Counted from the first letter of the stretch, positions 10,601 to 20,490 are shown. The stretch: DNA of 45,599 nucleotides from Bacteroidota bacterium (GCA_005882975.1 VBAS01000064.1:1-45599), one strand, 5' to 3'. The notes: generated by a model from the sequence alone, not told the origin. Program-made: numbers and translations.

Positions 10601-11359
10601 GGTGTGATCGCAACCTATCATGATGTGACGGATCGCAAAAAAATTGAAAAACAGAAAGAAGAATTTATAAGTATTGCAAGCCATGAATTGAAAACACCTG
10701 TTACCAGTGTAAAGGCCTATGCACAAATACTGGAGGATAATTTTATACAAGCCAAAGACAAAAAATCTGCAGAGTTACTGGAGAAGATGAATAACCAGGT
10801 TGACAGGCTTACAACACTTATAACCGATCTGCTTGACTTTACCCGTATCCAGGAAGACAAATTAAAATTGCGGGAAGAAAAATATAATATCAATGAATTG
10901 ATCTCGGAGGTGGTGGAAGAGATGCAACGAACTACCAGGACACACAAGATCATCACCAAATTAGACAAGTCTGTTCAAATGTGGGGTGACCGTTACCGGA
11001 CAGGACAGGTACTTACAAATCTTTTGAGCAATGCGGTCAAATATTCGCCTCATGCAAAAAAAATTATTGTAAGTTCTAAAATTGATAGTAATTTAATTAG
11101 TATTTGTGTGGAAGATCTCGGCATTGGTATAAAGAAAGATGTTTTAAATAAAGTGTTTGACCGGTTTTTCCGTGTGACAGAATCTAAGATGAACACGTTT
11201 CCAGGCTTAGGTCTTGGGTTATATATTGCAGCAGAAATTGTAAAAAGACAGGGCGGAACTATAACAGTAGAAAGCACAGAGGGTAAAGGATCCATTTTTT
11301 GTTTTACACTTCCATTAGAAACTCATGATAAAGAGAAAAAACAAAACAATGTCAATTAA
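7631..11359 (+). CDS. Hybrid CheB-CheR-PAS-sensor histidine kinase
   Basis: CheB: VGIGSSAGGLEAF, LLSGTGTDGTLGLKAI. CheR: RVWIPGCATGEEAVSMAI, SCQNVMIYL. Coiled coil EELQSANEE...; PAS; HisKA SIASHELKTPVTSVKAYAQIL; HATPase NLLSNAVKYSP, GLGLGLYIAAEIVKRQGG. Confidence 0.95.
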   Translation: MKSSKRKKTINRKAVAEKQNGRQISAPKKPEEKNKKTRSKTSKSIQPFPVVGIGSSAGGLEAFSSFLNNLPSNLGMAYVYVQHISATHESLLPEILERKTNMVVVKTEPEMKIEKDHVYVIPPNKVITIADGTLKLKPRPAKEMFYPIDSFFISLANSYKENAIGVLLSGTGTDGTLGLKAIKAEGGITFSQDDSAKYHDMPNHAAELGYADLIMPPEKIASQLAVFKDNLSALREWDEILNNETDMRKIEMIMHSKKNVDFSLYKKPTSHRRILRRMVLHRLKTLGDYARLLKENRTEVNALYQDLLISVTSFFRDTGVTNALTNKILPVLLKDRKINEPLRVWIPGCATGEEAVSMAIIILEYLGKKPMSSPVQIFATDLNEKAIERARAGIYLKTALQNVSPERLEKFFTKLDGHYQVIKAIREMIIYAPHNLLNDPPFSRMDLVSCQNVMIYLEGNSQSKIMQSFYYALRPTGFLILGKSESVGGASDLFEQLDKDNKIFQRKSISTPVHLDFLNRTPVPVNLKLVEERKFLESPKEIDIEKETDKVLLKKFIPASVLINKDLEILRFRGAVSKYLEPAAGKASLHLMKMIKEEMVYELRSAINDAKKQGQQVSRQGLHFNGQKDITIEVVPIKANAKDNYFLIIFQPANGEIETRPGKTITPAKRSSNERIFSLERQLREARENMKMMSEEFEATREELQSANEEVLSSNEELQSINEELETSKEELQSTNEELTTINEELQNRNVELQESYEYVESIFDTIHEPLLVLNEDLRVRDANKAFYRMFRTTPEETGGNNLFSLNNQEWDIPELKKQLKLVQSKNIEFSDFEIRHTFKSIGERAFLLNAQKLFIKDKKNALILLAIEDITEHRFSEERLRESAEKFRLLIENAFDIISILSKEGIIAYESESISKILGYSPNERIGKSVFTDPIVHPDDIKVKKEAFLKALETPAETISTEFRLQHRDGSYRDIEAVYLSLLDNPRIEGVIATYHDVTDRKKIEKQKEEFISIASHELKTPVTSVKAYAQILEDNFIQAKDKKSAELLEKMNNQVDRLTTLITDLLDFTRIQEDKLKLREEKYNINELISEVVEEMQRTTRTHKIITKLDKSVQMWGDRYRTGQVLTNLLSNAVKYSPHAKKIIVSSKIDSNLISICVEDLGIGIKKDVLNKVFDRFFRVTESKMNTFPGLGLGLYIAAEIVKRQGGTITVESTEGKGSIFCFTLPLETHDKEKKQNNVN

Positions 11360-11399
11360 GACTTCTGATAGGGGCATAAAATTTGCTAAACCATTAACA

Positions 11400-11804
11400 A
11401 TGAAGAAAAAGATTCTTGTGGCGGACGATGATCCGGGTATCAGGGATATTTTTAAGATCATTTTTGAAAGAGCGGGTTATATTATAGAAATTAAAGATGA
11501 TGCTGAGGACGTATTAAAGAATAATTTTACCATTCCTGATGTTTTTTTGATCGATAAATTATTATCTGGCTATGATGGCCTGGATGTGTGCCGTCATTTA
11601 AAAGATAACCCGCTTACTTGTAATATTCCCGTAATAATGGTTTCTGCTTCTCCTGATATCGGTGCCACGGCCATGAAAGCCGGTGCAGATGATTTTGTTG
11701 AAAAACCGTTTGATCTGAAATATCTTTTGAAAGTGATCGAACGTAATATTAACCGTGTAAAGAGTGAAAAGCAATCAAGAACGGTTCGCAACCTTCACGA
11801 ATAA
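11400..11804 (+). CDS. Response regulator (single receiver domain)
   Basis: MKKKILVADDDPGIRDIF, VFLIDKLLSGYDG, VSASPDIG, DDFVEKPFD. The longer ORF starts at 11325; ATG at 11349 overlapping the kinase stop is also possible. Confidence 0.9.
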   Translation: MKKKILVADDDPGIRDIFKIIFERAGYIIEIKDDAEDVLKNNFTIPDVFLIDKLLSGYDGLDVCRHLKDNPLTCNIPVIMVSASPDIGATAMKAGADDFVEKPFDLKYLLKVIERNINRVKSEKQSRTVRNLHE

Positions 11805-11848
11805 GAGTTATCTATCACCCGCTTGATTTTTCATTCGGAATGCAAATT

Positions 11849-11990
11849 CGCAGTATTTACCGTAACATCGCCTTATTACTTTAGTAACAGAATTAGCTTA
11901 ATCCCTTTTAATAATGTTTTGCAACTCATCGTATCAGTTGGAGCGTATGAGATAATTTGGTCTTGTCGTTACACCCATAATTAGGTATGA
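11849..11990. repeat. Palindromic unit 1 (degenerate), with remnant of tnpA 3' end
   Basis: cgcagtatttaccgtaacatcgccttattactttagtaacagaatta matches the left-end consensus; 11911-11934 ataatgttttgcaactcatcgtat resembles tnpA at 12312-12336. The right end is poorly conserved, so the end coordinate is approximate. Confidence 0.6.
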
Positions 11991-12035
11991 CGTCGTCATA
12001 GTTTAGTGAACCAATTTTTTATTAGAAGGCAAACT

Positions 12036-12174
12036 CGTCGTATTTAGCAAACATCACCTTATTACCTTAGTAATTGGAATTTTTTATTTTAGCAACCCAT
12101 TGTACCTTGGTTTTATAAGGTAATAAGGTCTTTGTTGTTTTAGTGTTATTGTTACTAAGGTAATAAGGTCTTTG
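12036..12174. repeat. Palindromic unit 2 (non-coding)
   Basis: Left CACCTTATTACCTTAGTAA (12055-12073), right inner TTATAAGGTAATAAGGTCTTTG (12113-12134), right outer GTTACTAAGGTAATAAGGTCTTTG (12151-12174). Confidence 0.85.
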
Positions 12175-12215
12175 CGCTTTACAGTTTGGTAAACTAATTT
12201 TTTTATCCCCCAACT

Positions 12216-12802
12216 CGCAGTATTAGCGTAACATCACCTTATTACCTTAGTAACAGAATTAATAAAAGATAATCAACCTTATTAGCTTATATCCCATTTT
12301 AAGGTTTTCTGATAATGTTTTAGAAACTCATCATATTCTTCTGCAAAACTTATTTTCCTATGATGCTCAGGCTGATTAAGTATGTACTTGCAAACTTTAT
12401 CTACATCGGATTTCGAAACAGAGAAAGCGGAAGCGGATTGCTGCCATGCAAATATGCTTTGGCTTAATTTATTGTCGTTAATAAACTTTGAAGAACTATC
12501 TGAGATGATAGTTACCAATACTTCTTCTGATAATTTAGGTGAACGGGAAACAAGTATATGCGTATGTTCGGGATTTGCGTAAATACTGTACAACTTTGAA
12601 TTATTATTATTGACGACTCCAGTAATATACTTTTCTATTCTTTCACGATTTTTTTCTGTAATAAGAGGGATTCTCTCTTTAGTTATCAGAATAAAATGAG
12701 TGTATAAGTTGTGATATTCAATTTTCATGATGGTTTAATTATAAGGTAATAAGGTGTTTGTTAGTCTCTGTCCGTTACAGTTACTAAGGTAATAAGGTAT
12801 TT
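12216..12802 (-). mobile_element. Palindromic unit 3: complete unit containing the Y1 transposase gene
   Basis: Left outer 12216-12262, left inner 12275-12295, ORF 12282-12728, right inner 12739-12760, right outer 12781-12802; end sequences shared with neighbouring units. Confidence 0.8.
12282..12728 (-). CDS. Y1/IS200-IS605-family (REP-associated-like) transposase
   Basis: YTHFILITKERIPLI, NPEHTHILVS (HUH-like His-x-His), SSSKFIND, FAWQQSASAFSVSKSDVDKVCKYILNQPEHHRK (candidate catalytic Tyr), FAEEYDEFLKHY. Confidence 0.9.
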   Translation of the reverse strand: MKIEYHNLYTHFILITKERIPLITEKNRERIEKYITGVVNNNNSKLYSIYANPEHTHILVSRSPKLSEEVLVTIISDSSSKFINDNKLSQSIFAWQQSASAFSVSKSDVDKVCKYILNQPEHHRKISFAEEYDEFLKHYQKTLKWDIS

Positions 12803-12873
12803 CCTTTTATAATTTTTTTGCGTGAAATCGACTTTTTAAAAGCTTCGGGAGATTGTTTTTTTTAAAGGCAAAT

Positions 12874-13053
12874 CGCAGTATTTAACGAAACATCACCTTA
12901 TTACCTTAGTAGCAGAATTAAAAAAAAGTAATTAACCTTATTAGCTTATATCTTAAAGAATCTCTTTTGTTTTCAGATTCCATCTTACTCTCAGTTTCAT
13001 AAGCTAATAAGGTCTTTGATGCTATAGCCTTATAGTTAGGTAATAAGGTATTT
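12874..13053. repeat. Palindromic unit 4 (non-coding, MITE-like)
   Basis: Left outer 12874-12920, left inner 12934-12952, right inner ATAAGCTAATAAGGTCTTTG (12999-13018), right outer GTTAGGTAATAAGGTATTT (13035-13053). Confidence 0.85.
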
Positions 13054-13076
13054 CTTTTTTTGAAATTCTTTGCCAG

Positions 13077-13155
13077 GCAGTATTAAGCAACCATCACCTT
13101 ATTACTTTAGTAATAGAATTAATAAATGATAGTTAACCTTATTAGCTTATATCCC
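13077..13155. repeat. Palindromic unit 5 (left half only)
   Basis: ggcagtattaagcaaccatcaccttattactttagtaatagaattaataaatgatagttaaccttattagcttatatccc is closely similar to the left end of unit 3. No right half before the neighbouring gene. Confidence 0.8.
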
Positions 13156-13166
13156 TGTTTGAGAGA

Positions 13167-13901
13167 TCATTCTTTTATTTTAAACGCAAAAATTTTTCTC
13201 GTGGGACTTTTTTGCCTGTAGTTGAAATCAACTCCATCGACATACTCAAAACCATTCTTTTCAAACACTGCGATTGTTTCTTCATTTGTAAGCATGGGTT
13301 TTTTGCAAATGCCATGAAGTTGTCCTTGTCTTTTTGGTAATGCTTCGTCAATGTAAAGAATGCCTGCGGGCTTCAGTTTGCTTTTTATATCTGCAAGCAT
13401 TTCGTTTTGGTAAGTAAATTCATGAAAGCTATTTATGATAAGGATCTTGTCAAATGTATTTTCTGGAAGTGAAGTTGATCTTTCATCACCTATCACCATC
13501 TTATAATCACTCGTCATAGGCTTACCCCGAAGAGTAGCATAGTAATTCCAGGCAAACTCAACCTGGCTTTTTTTGAATTTACTGGAATCAATATCTTCCA
13601 AATAGAAGGTAACACCATCGGTTGTTGCGGCATAGGCTGCTTCCCAATGGGAACATTGGGCGCCAATACTTGCAACCGTTTGTCCTGAGCGAAAATTATA
13701 AAAACTGATTTCTTGTTGCTGTATTTTCAACAGATCTGCCATGCTTTCATAAAAGCCTCCACAATAGTTCTTAAATGTCTTCAATTTCTGCGCATGTGTT
13801 GAAAACATTAATAAGAGGAAAATAGCTGTCAAAGTGAGTTTCGCCGGAATAAAAAGTTGGATTCGTTTTTTTTCCACAATCCTGATTTTATATTTTCTCA
13901 A
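13167..13901 (-). CDS. Class I SAM-dependent methyltransferase-like protein with N-terminal signal/anchor segment
   Basis: Hydrophobic LTLTAIFLLLMFSTHAQ; QTVASIGAQCSHWEAAYAA, YLEDIDSS, DKILIINSFHEF, LKPAGILYIDEA. Confidence 0.75.
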   Translation of the reverse strand: MRKYKIRIVEKKRIQLFIPAKLTLTAIFLLLMFSTHAQKLKTFKNYCGGFYESMADLLKIQQQEISFYNFRSGQTVASIGAQCSHWEAAYAATTDGVTFYLEDIDSSKFKKSQVEFAWNYYATLRGKPMTSDYKMVIGDERSTSLPENTFDKILIINSFHEFTYQNEMLADIKSKLKPAGILYIDEALPKRQGQLHGICKKPMLTNEETIAVFEKNGFEYVDGVDFNYRQKSPTRKIFAFKIKE

Positions 13902-14048
13902 TAACGGAAATTCCGCTTAGTTTTGCATGACCTCCCGGATTTAATTTCTTTCCGCTGGTCAAATAGAGGCTGACTAATTCTCGAAAATTTTTGCTCAATA
14001 GAATTACCGAACGCTGAAGAGTGCGACGCAACAGGTGTTGAATGATGA

Positions 14049-15743
<1,695 letters not shown>

Positions 15744-15841
15744 GGTTCTAATTTTGAGTTTCAGGGTTTTAGACTTAGAATCTATAACCTATAACTCCGG
15801 CCTCTTCTCCCTATCTTTGCCCACTCAAAATTTTTAGCTCC

Positions 15842-17686
15842 ATGAACTTTGATCGTAATACGGTTATCGGGTTTGTATTGTTAGCCTTGCTTTTTTTCGG
15901 GTTCTTTTATTTTAATAACCAGGAGCAGGCAAGGGTTTTAAAGAATAAAGCCATTAAGGATTCGATTGAAAATGCATCGAAGCCAAAGATCAAAGTGGAT
16001 CCTTCTGTTCAAAAAAGCGATACTTCACATTTAAGTACCGTACAGATAGCTAATGCAACAGGGCAGTTTCAAAAAGCAATGATCGGCAGTGAACAACTTG
16101 CTACTTTTGAAAATGATCTTGTAAAAGTTACATTCACTAATAAGGGTGGGCAAATAAGATCAGTAGAACTTAAGAATTTCAAAGATCAGCAAAAGAACCT
16201 TGTTAAGCTTGCTTCTTCAGACTTTGATAAAATTGATTATAAGATCAAAGCTGATTCGGGCCAGGTAGGAAACATTACTGATTTTTATTTTACACCGGGT
16301 ACTGTCATTGCAAAAGGAGATTCAGTTCAAACTATTACTTACACTCTTGGAGATAGTTCAGGTCGTTCCATTACCCATGAATTTGTTTTGAGAAAAGATG
16401 ATTACATGATCGACTTTAATGTAAAGTTGAATAAAGCAAATACTTTTTTAGATAATGATGTTATGAACCTGCAGTGGCAATACAGGGCAAGGAAGCAGGA
16501 AAAAGATCTGTCTTATGAAAGAACGAATTCACAAATGGGCTATGTAATGGATGGTGATTTTGATTACTATACTATTGGCCGTCGCAGCGATGTGCAGTTT
16601 GCTAAACCAGTTCAATGGGTAGCAATGCGTCAACGCTTTTTTAATGGAATTTTAGTAGCAAAAGATAATTTTTCAGGTGGCAAAATGGAATGGAACTCTC
16701 CAAATGATTCTGCTACTGTGGTACAATCAACAGCAACTTTGCAACACGTGGCAAAAGGATCAGATGTTACAATTCCTTTGTCTATTTATTATGGCCCAAG
16801 TGATTTTAATCTTCTAAAGAAGTACGATAATCAAATGGGGAAACTGGTAAATCTCGGACAAGGGATCTATGCATTTGTAAGACCGATCAATAAGTTCATA
16901 GTATTACCTGTTTATGATTTTTTCAGCAGGTTAGTCGGCAGTTATGGAATTGCCATTCTGTTGCTAACATTTGTGATCAGGCTGCTTATTTCACCACTTA
17001 CATATACGAGTTATTTAAGCGGTGCCAAAATGAAAGTGCTGCGTCCTGAAATTGAAAAGCTGAAAGCTAAGCATGGCGGCGACCAGCAAGCTATGAGCAT
17101 GGATCAAATGAAATTATTCAAAGAAGCAGGAGTAAACCCTTTGGGTGGATGTATACCGGCATTATTACAGATCCCAATATTCTTTGCATTATATAGTTTC
17201 TTTAATTCCAATGTTCATCTTAGAGGTCAGAACTTTTTATGGGCAAATGATCTTTCAGCATATGATTCAATTTTATCATGGAATAATATCCCCGTGATAA
17301 GTTCTATTCTTGGCAATCACTTAAGCTTATTCACGATCACGGCATGTCTTACGAGCTTTCTTATTTCGCTTTATAGTATGAGTATGACACCTGATCAGAG
17401 CAACCCTGTTTTAAAATACATGCCGTATTTCTTCCCGATATTTCTTTTGTTCATTTTTAACCGACTTCCAGCGGCATTGACCTGGTATTATACAGTTTCG
17501 AATCTTGTTACATTGGGTCTTCAGTTTGTGATCCAGAACTACATTATCAACCACGATAAAATTTTGGCAAAAATGGATGAGAACAGGAAAAAGCCAAAAT
17601 CAAAATCAAAATGGCAGGAACGGTTTGAACAAATGCAAGAGCAACAGAAAAAGCTGAAAGATATGCAGGCAAAAGGCAAACGCTGA
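15842..17686 (+). CDS. yidC: Membrane protein insertase YidC
   Basis: N-terminal TM plus large periplasmic domain; YGIAILLLTFVIRLLISPLTYTSYLSGAKMKVLRPEIEKLK, NPLGGCIPALLQIPIFFALY. Confidence 0.97.
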   Translation: MNFDRNTVIGFVLLALLFFGFFYFNNQEQARVLKNKAIKDSIENASKPKIKVDPSVQKSDTSHLSTVQIANATGQFQKAMIGSEQLATFENDLVKVTFTNKGGQIRSVELKNFKDQQKNLVKLASSDFDKIDYKIKADSGQVGNITDFYFTPGTVIAKGDSVQTITYTLGDSSGRSITHEFVLRKDDYMIDFNVKLNKANTFLDNDVMNLQWQYRARKQEKDLSYERTNSQMGYVMDGDFDYYTIGRRSDVQFAKPVQWVAMRQRFFNGILVAKDNFSGGKMEWNSPNDSATVVQSTATLQHVAKGSDVTIPLSIYYGPSDFNLLKKYDNQMGKLVNLGQGIYAFVRPINKFIVLPVYDFFSRLVGSYGIAILLLTFVIRLLISPLTYTSYLSGAKMKVLRPEIEKLKAKHGGDQQAMSMDQMKLFKEAGVNPLGGCIPALLQIPIFFALYSFFNSNVHLRGQNFLWANDLSAYDSILSWNNIPVISSILGNHLSLFTITACLTSFLISLYSMSMTPDQSNPVLKYMPYFFPIFLLFIFNRLPAALTWYYTVSNLVTLGLQFVIQNYIINHDKILAKMDENRKKPKSKSKWQERFEQMQEQQKKLKDMQAKGKR

Positions 17687-17777
17687 TTTGTTAAATCAGG
17701 GTTTTTGTTAATAAGCGTTTACAATGCTGTACAACTATTTGGCTAACTTGGTACGTCTTTTTATTACTTTTAAGCCA

Positions 17778-18446
17778 ATGAAAAAGATCACTAAATCATT
17801 TGTTATTGTATTAAGTCTTTTATGGGTTTTTACTGCAAAAGCCCAGAAAAGAATAACTGAAGGAACTATTGCCTATGATATCGTTGTGAATACTGGCAAC
17901 AGTAATCCCTCAATTGCAGACATGTTTAACGGAGCTACAAGCATTGTTTATTTAAAAGGCTATCAGACCCGTTTTGAAAGAGTAAGTTCCCTCGGTGTAG
18001 AATCTACAATTGTGGATGGAAAAACCGGTAACGTAAATGTGTTAAAGGAATATGGTGAACAGAAATATATGATCACTATGACACCGGCTAATTGGAAAGA
18101 TGCAAATAAAAAATATGAAGGGATCGTTTTTGAATACAAAGACGAATACAAAGAAATAGCTGGCTATAAATGTCAGAAAGCGATCGGTACAATGAAGGAC
18201 GGAACAACGATCAATGTGTTTTTTACAAAAGACCTTGTTGCCAATAACAGGGAATTTGAATATGCCTATAAATCTTTACCGGGTCTTGCAATGGAATTTG
18301 AAACATCTATTGGAAGCTTGAAAGTAACATATACTGTATCTAAAGTTAACTTCGGTATTGTTCCTGCAACAAAGTTTGAATTACCGAAAAGCGGGTTTAG
18401 GGTAATGACTTACGAAGAAAGTAATAACGCTGGAAAAAGTAAGTAA
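17778..18446 (+). CDS. Exported protein resembling the GLPGLI/DUF4412-type family
   Basis: Signal peptide MKKITKSFVIVLSLLWVFTAKAQ; ITEGTIAYDIV..., KEIAGYKCQKAIG..., YKSLPGLAMEFE. Family assignment is from memory of motifs. Confidence 0.65.
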   Translation: MKKITKSFVIVLSLLWVFTAKAQKRITEGTIAYDIVVNTGNSNPSIADMFNGATSIVYLKGYQTRFERVSSLGVESTIVDGKTGNVNVLKEYGEQKYMITMTPANWKDANKKYEGIVFEYKDEYKEIAGYKCQKAIGTMKDGTTINVFFTKDLVANNREFEYAYKSLPGLAMEFETSIGSLKVTYTVSKVNFGIVPATKFELPKSGFRVMTYEESNNAGKSK

Positions 18447-18449
18447 AGA

Positions 18450-18803
18450 TTATCTGTTTATCTGGGGAATTCCAACAGTAACTTTTATTTTCTGAGGAAT
18501 GATCGTTTTGACTGGTAATATATAAGTCATATTACCTTTTTGATAAGTAACAAGAGAGTTGCGTGTAAAAGTATTATTCTGAGTTTGTTGATTGATGATC
18601 TGGCTACCCCGATATTGATATCCTGATTTCAAAGTAAACTTGCCGGGAGTAATTGTTGGTTTGCAGTTTAATAATGAATTTCTTTTTCCTTTTAATTTAC
18701 CATCACCTAAAGTTGCAAAAGCAGCCACCGACAAACCAACTAAAAAAAGAGTTGCCAATTTTCTCGTTAACACTAGTTTAAATATATTTTGGTAGTTCTT
18801 CAT
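18450..18803 (-). CDS. Small exported hypothetical protein
   Basis: MKNYQNIFKLVLTRKLATLFLVGLSVAAFATLGDGKLKGKRNSLL...; start reassigned to internal Met. Confidence 0.55.
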   Translation of the reverse strand: MKNYQNIFKLVLTRKLATLFLVGLSVAAFATLGDGKLKGKRNSLLNCKPTITPGKFTLKSGYQYRGSQIINQQTQNNTFTRNSLVTYQKGNMTYILPVKTIIPQKIKVTVGIPQINR

Positions 18804-18950
18804 CCGTAAGCAAATATAAAAACAAAAATATTCATAAAACAAACCGTCTATCCACATTTTTGACAATTATTTAACGGCGAAATAGGGAAAAAGTTATTAA
18901 AAGTTGTCGGTTTTTGTAAAATGAACTAAATTGACCAAACTCCTGACACC

Positions 18951-20366
18951 ATGAAAGAAAAACCACTCGGTAAAGACAACAGTGAGCTCCAGGAAATACT
19001 GAAAAGATACGAGAATCTTAAAAAGGGCCGCAGCCACTCCTACATTGACGAGGAATCATTTGAAAAGATCATAGACTATTTTGATGAAAAGGAAGATATC
19101 AGCAGCGCTTTAGAAGCAGCTGAAAAAGGTGCAGAGCAATACCCTTTTTCCTCTGCAATGCTTATTCGAAAGGCAGATCTTTTAATTGCCACTCATAAAT
19201 ACCGGGATGCGCTAAGTCTGCTTGATCATGCTGCGATGCTTGACAGCACTGACATCAATGTTTACATATTAAAGACCGATGCTTATTTAGCTTTAGATAA
19301 ACAGGAGAAAGCGGTAGAAATCCTGGAGGAGGCTCTTGCTCTTTTTTCTGGCGAAGAGAGAATATCCCTTCTTTTTGAATTAGCAGACGTGTATGACGAT
19401 TACCAGGAATTTGAAAAAGTGTTTGACTGCTTGAAATTGATATTGGAACAAGAACCGAATAACGAGGAAGCACTATATAAAATTTGTTTTTGGACAGATT
19501 TTACAGGAAGGAATGAAGAAAGTATTAAGCTTCATCAAAAGATCATTGATGAATTTCCATATAACGACCTGGCATGGTTCAATCTCGCTGCAGCTTACCA
19601 GGGAATAAAATTGTATGAAAAAGCTCTCGACGCATACCAGTATGCTATTGCTATAAATGAAAAGTTTGATTACGCTTATCGTAATATGGGTGATGCATAC
19701 ATACGATTGAAAAAATATAAAGAAGCGATCGAAGTGTTGCAAAAAGTATTAGAACTTACAAAACCTGAGGCTTTAATTTATGAAGCACTTGGATTTTGTT
19801 ATGACAGACTTCATAATAATGGACAAGCAAGGTTTTATTACAGGAAGGCATCACATATCACACCGGAAGACAGTAAACTCTATTATAAGATCGCCTGTAC
19901 TTATTTTAATGAAGGACAATGGGAAAGTGCTGCAAAACAACTTGAGACAGCTTTGAAACTTCAGCGTCACCAATTAGAATATAACTTACTGATGGGTGAA
20001 TGTAAAATGCAACAAGGGTTTTATAAAGATGCAATTCAATATTTTTCTGCTATAGTTACTACTCGTCCAAAAAACAAAAAAGGTTGGGAAGCACTTGTAA
20101 GATGTCTTTACAAAGCGGAATATTTTGAAGAAGCAAAAGAACAGGTAACAACCGCACTAAAAATTTCGAATGGGCAGCCTATATTTTTATATTACCTGAG
20201 TGCAGTACTTTTTGCTTTGGGAAAAACAAAAGAAGCTATTTTACAACTTGAGAATGCAATGGCAAAATCGCCTAAACAAGTAAAACAATTTGTTGAGTTA
20301 AATCCTTCTATTCTTCAAAACCATCATGTGGTTGATGTGATCTCAAGATTCAAGAGAAAGCGCTGA
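18951..20366 (+). CDS. Tetratricopeptide-repeat protein
   Basis: Multiple TPR units, e.g. AWFNLAAAYQGIKLYEKALDAYQYAIAINEKFDYAYRNMGDAYIRLKKYKEAIEVLQKVLEL. Confidence 0.9.
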   Translation: MKEKPLGKDNSELQEILKRYENLKKGRSHSYIDEESFEKIIDYFDEKEDISSALEAAEKGAEQYPFSSAMLIRKADLLIATHKYRDALSLLDHAAMLDSTDINVYILKTDAYLALDKQEKAVEILEEALALFSGEERISLLFELADVYDDYQEFEKVFDCLKLILEQEPNNEEALYKICFWTDFTGRNEESIKLHQKIIDEFPYNDLAWFNLAAAYQGIKLYEKALDAYQYAIAINEKFDYAYRNMGDAYIRLKKYKEAIEVLQKVLELTKPEALIYEALGFCYDRLHNNGQARFYYRKASHITPEDSKLYYKIACTYFNEGQWESAAKQLETALKLQRHQLEYNLLMGECKMQQGFYKDAIQYFSAIVTTRPKNKKGWEALVRCLYKAEYFEEAKEQVTTALKISNGQPIFLYYLSAVLFALGKTKEAILQLENAMAKSPKQVKQFVELNPSILQNHHVVDVISRFKRKR

Positions 20367-20490
20367 ATATAAGAACTATTGAATAATCACTCGCTGACGA
20401 TGTTCAGAGACACTCTGCCCATACTTTCCTATTTTTGCCGCCATTGCAACTTTACTGTTTAGGCAAAATTGCTATTCAATAAAATTAACT

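Noticed and set aside
12382-12582. 66-aa plus-strand ORF inside tnpA
   Set aside because: Antisense shadow of the transposase coding sequence.
11849-13155. CRISPR-like array interpretation of the repeated AAGGTAATAAGGT words
   Set aside because: Repeats occur in both orientations with unequal spacing and mixed arm types, and no cas genes are nearby; they are element arms, not direct repeats with spacers.
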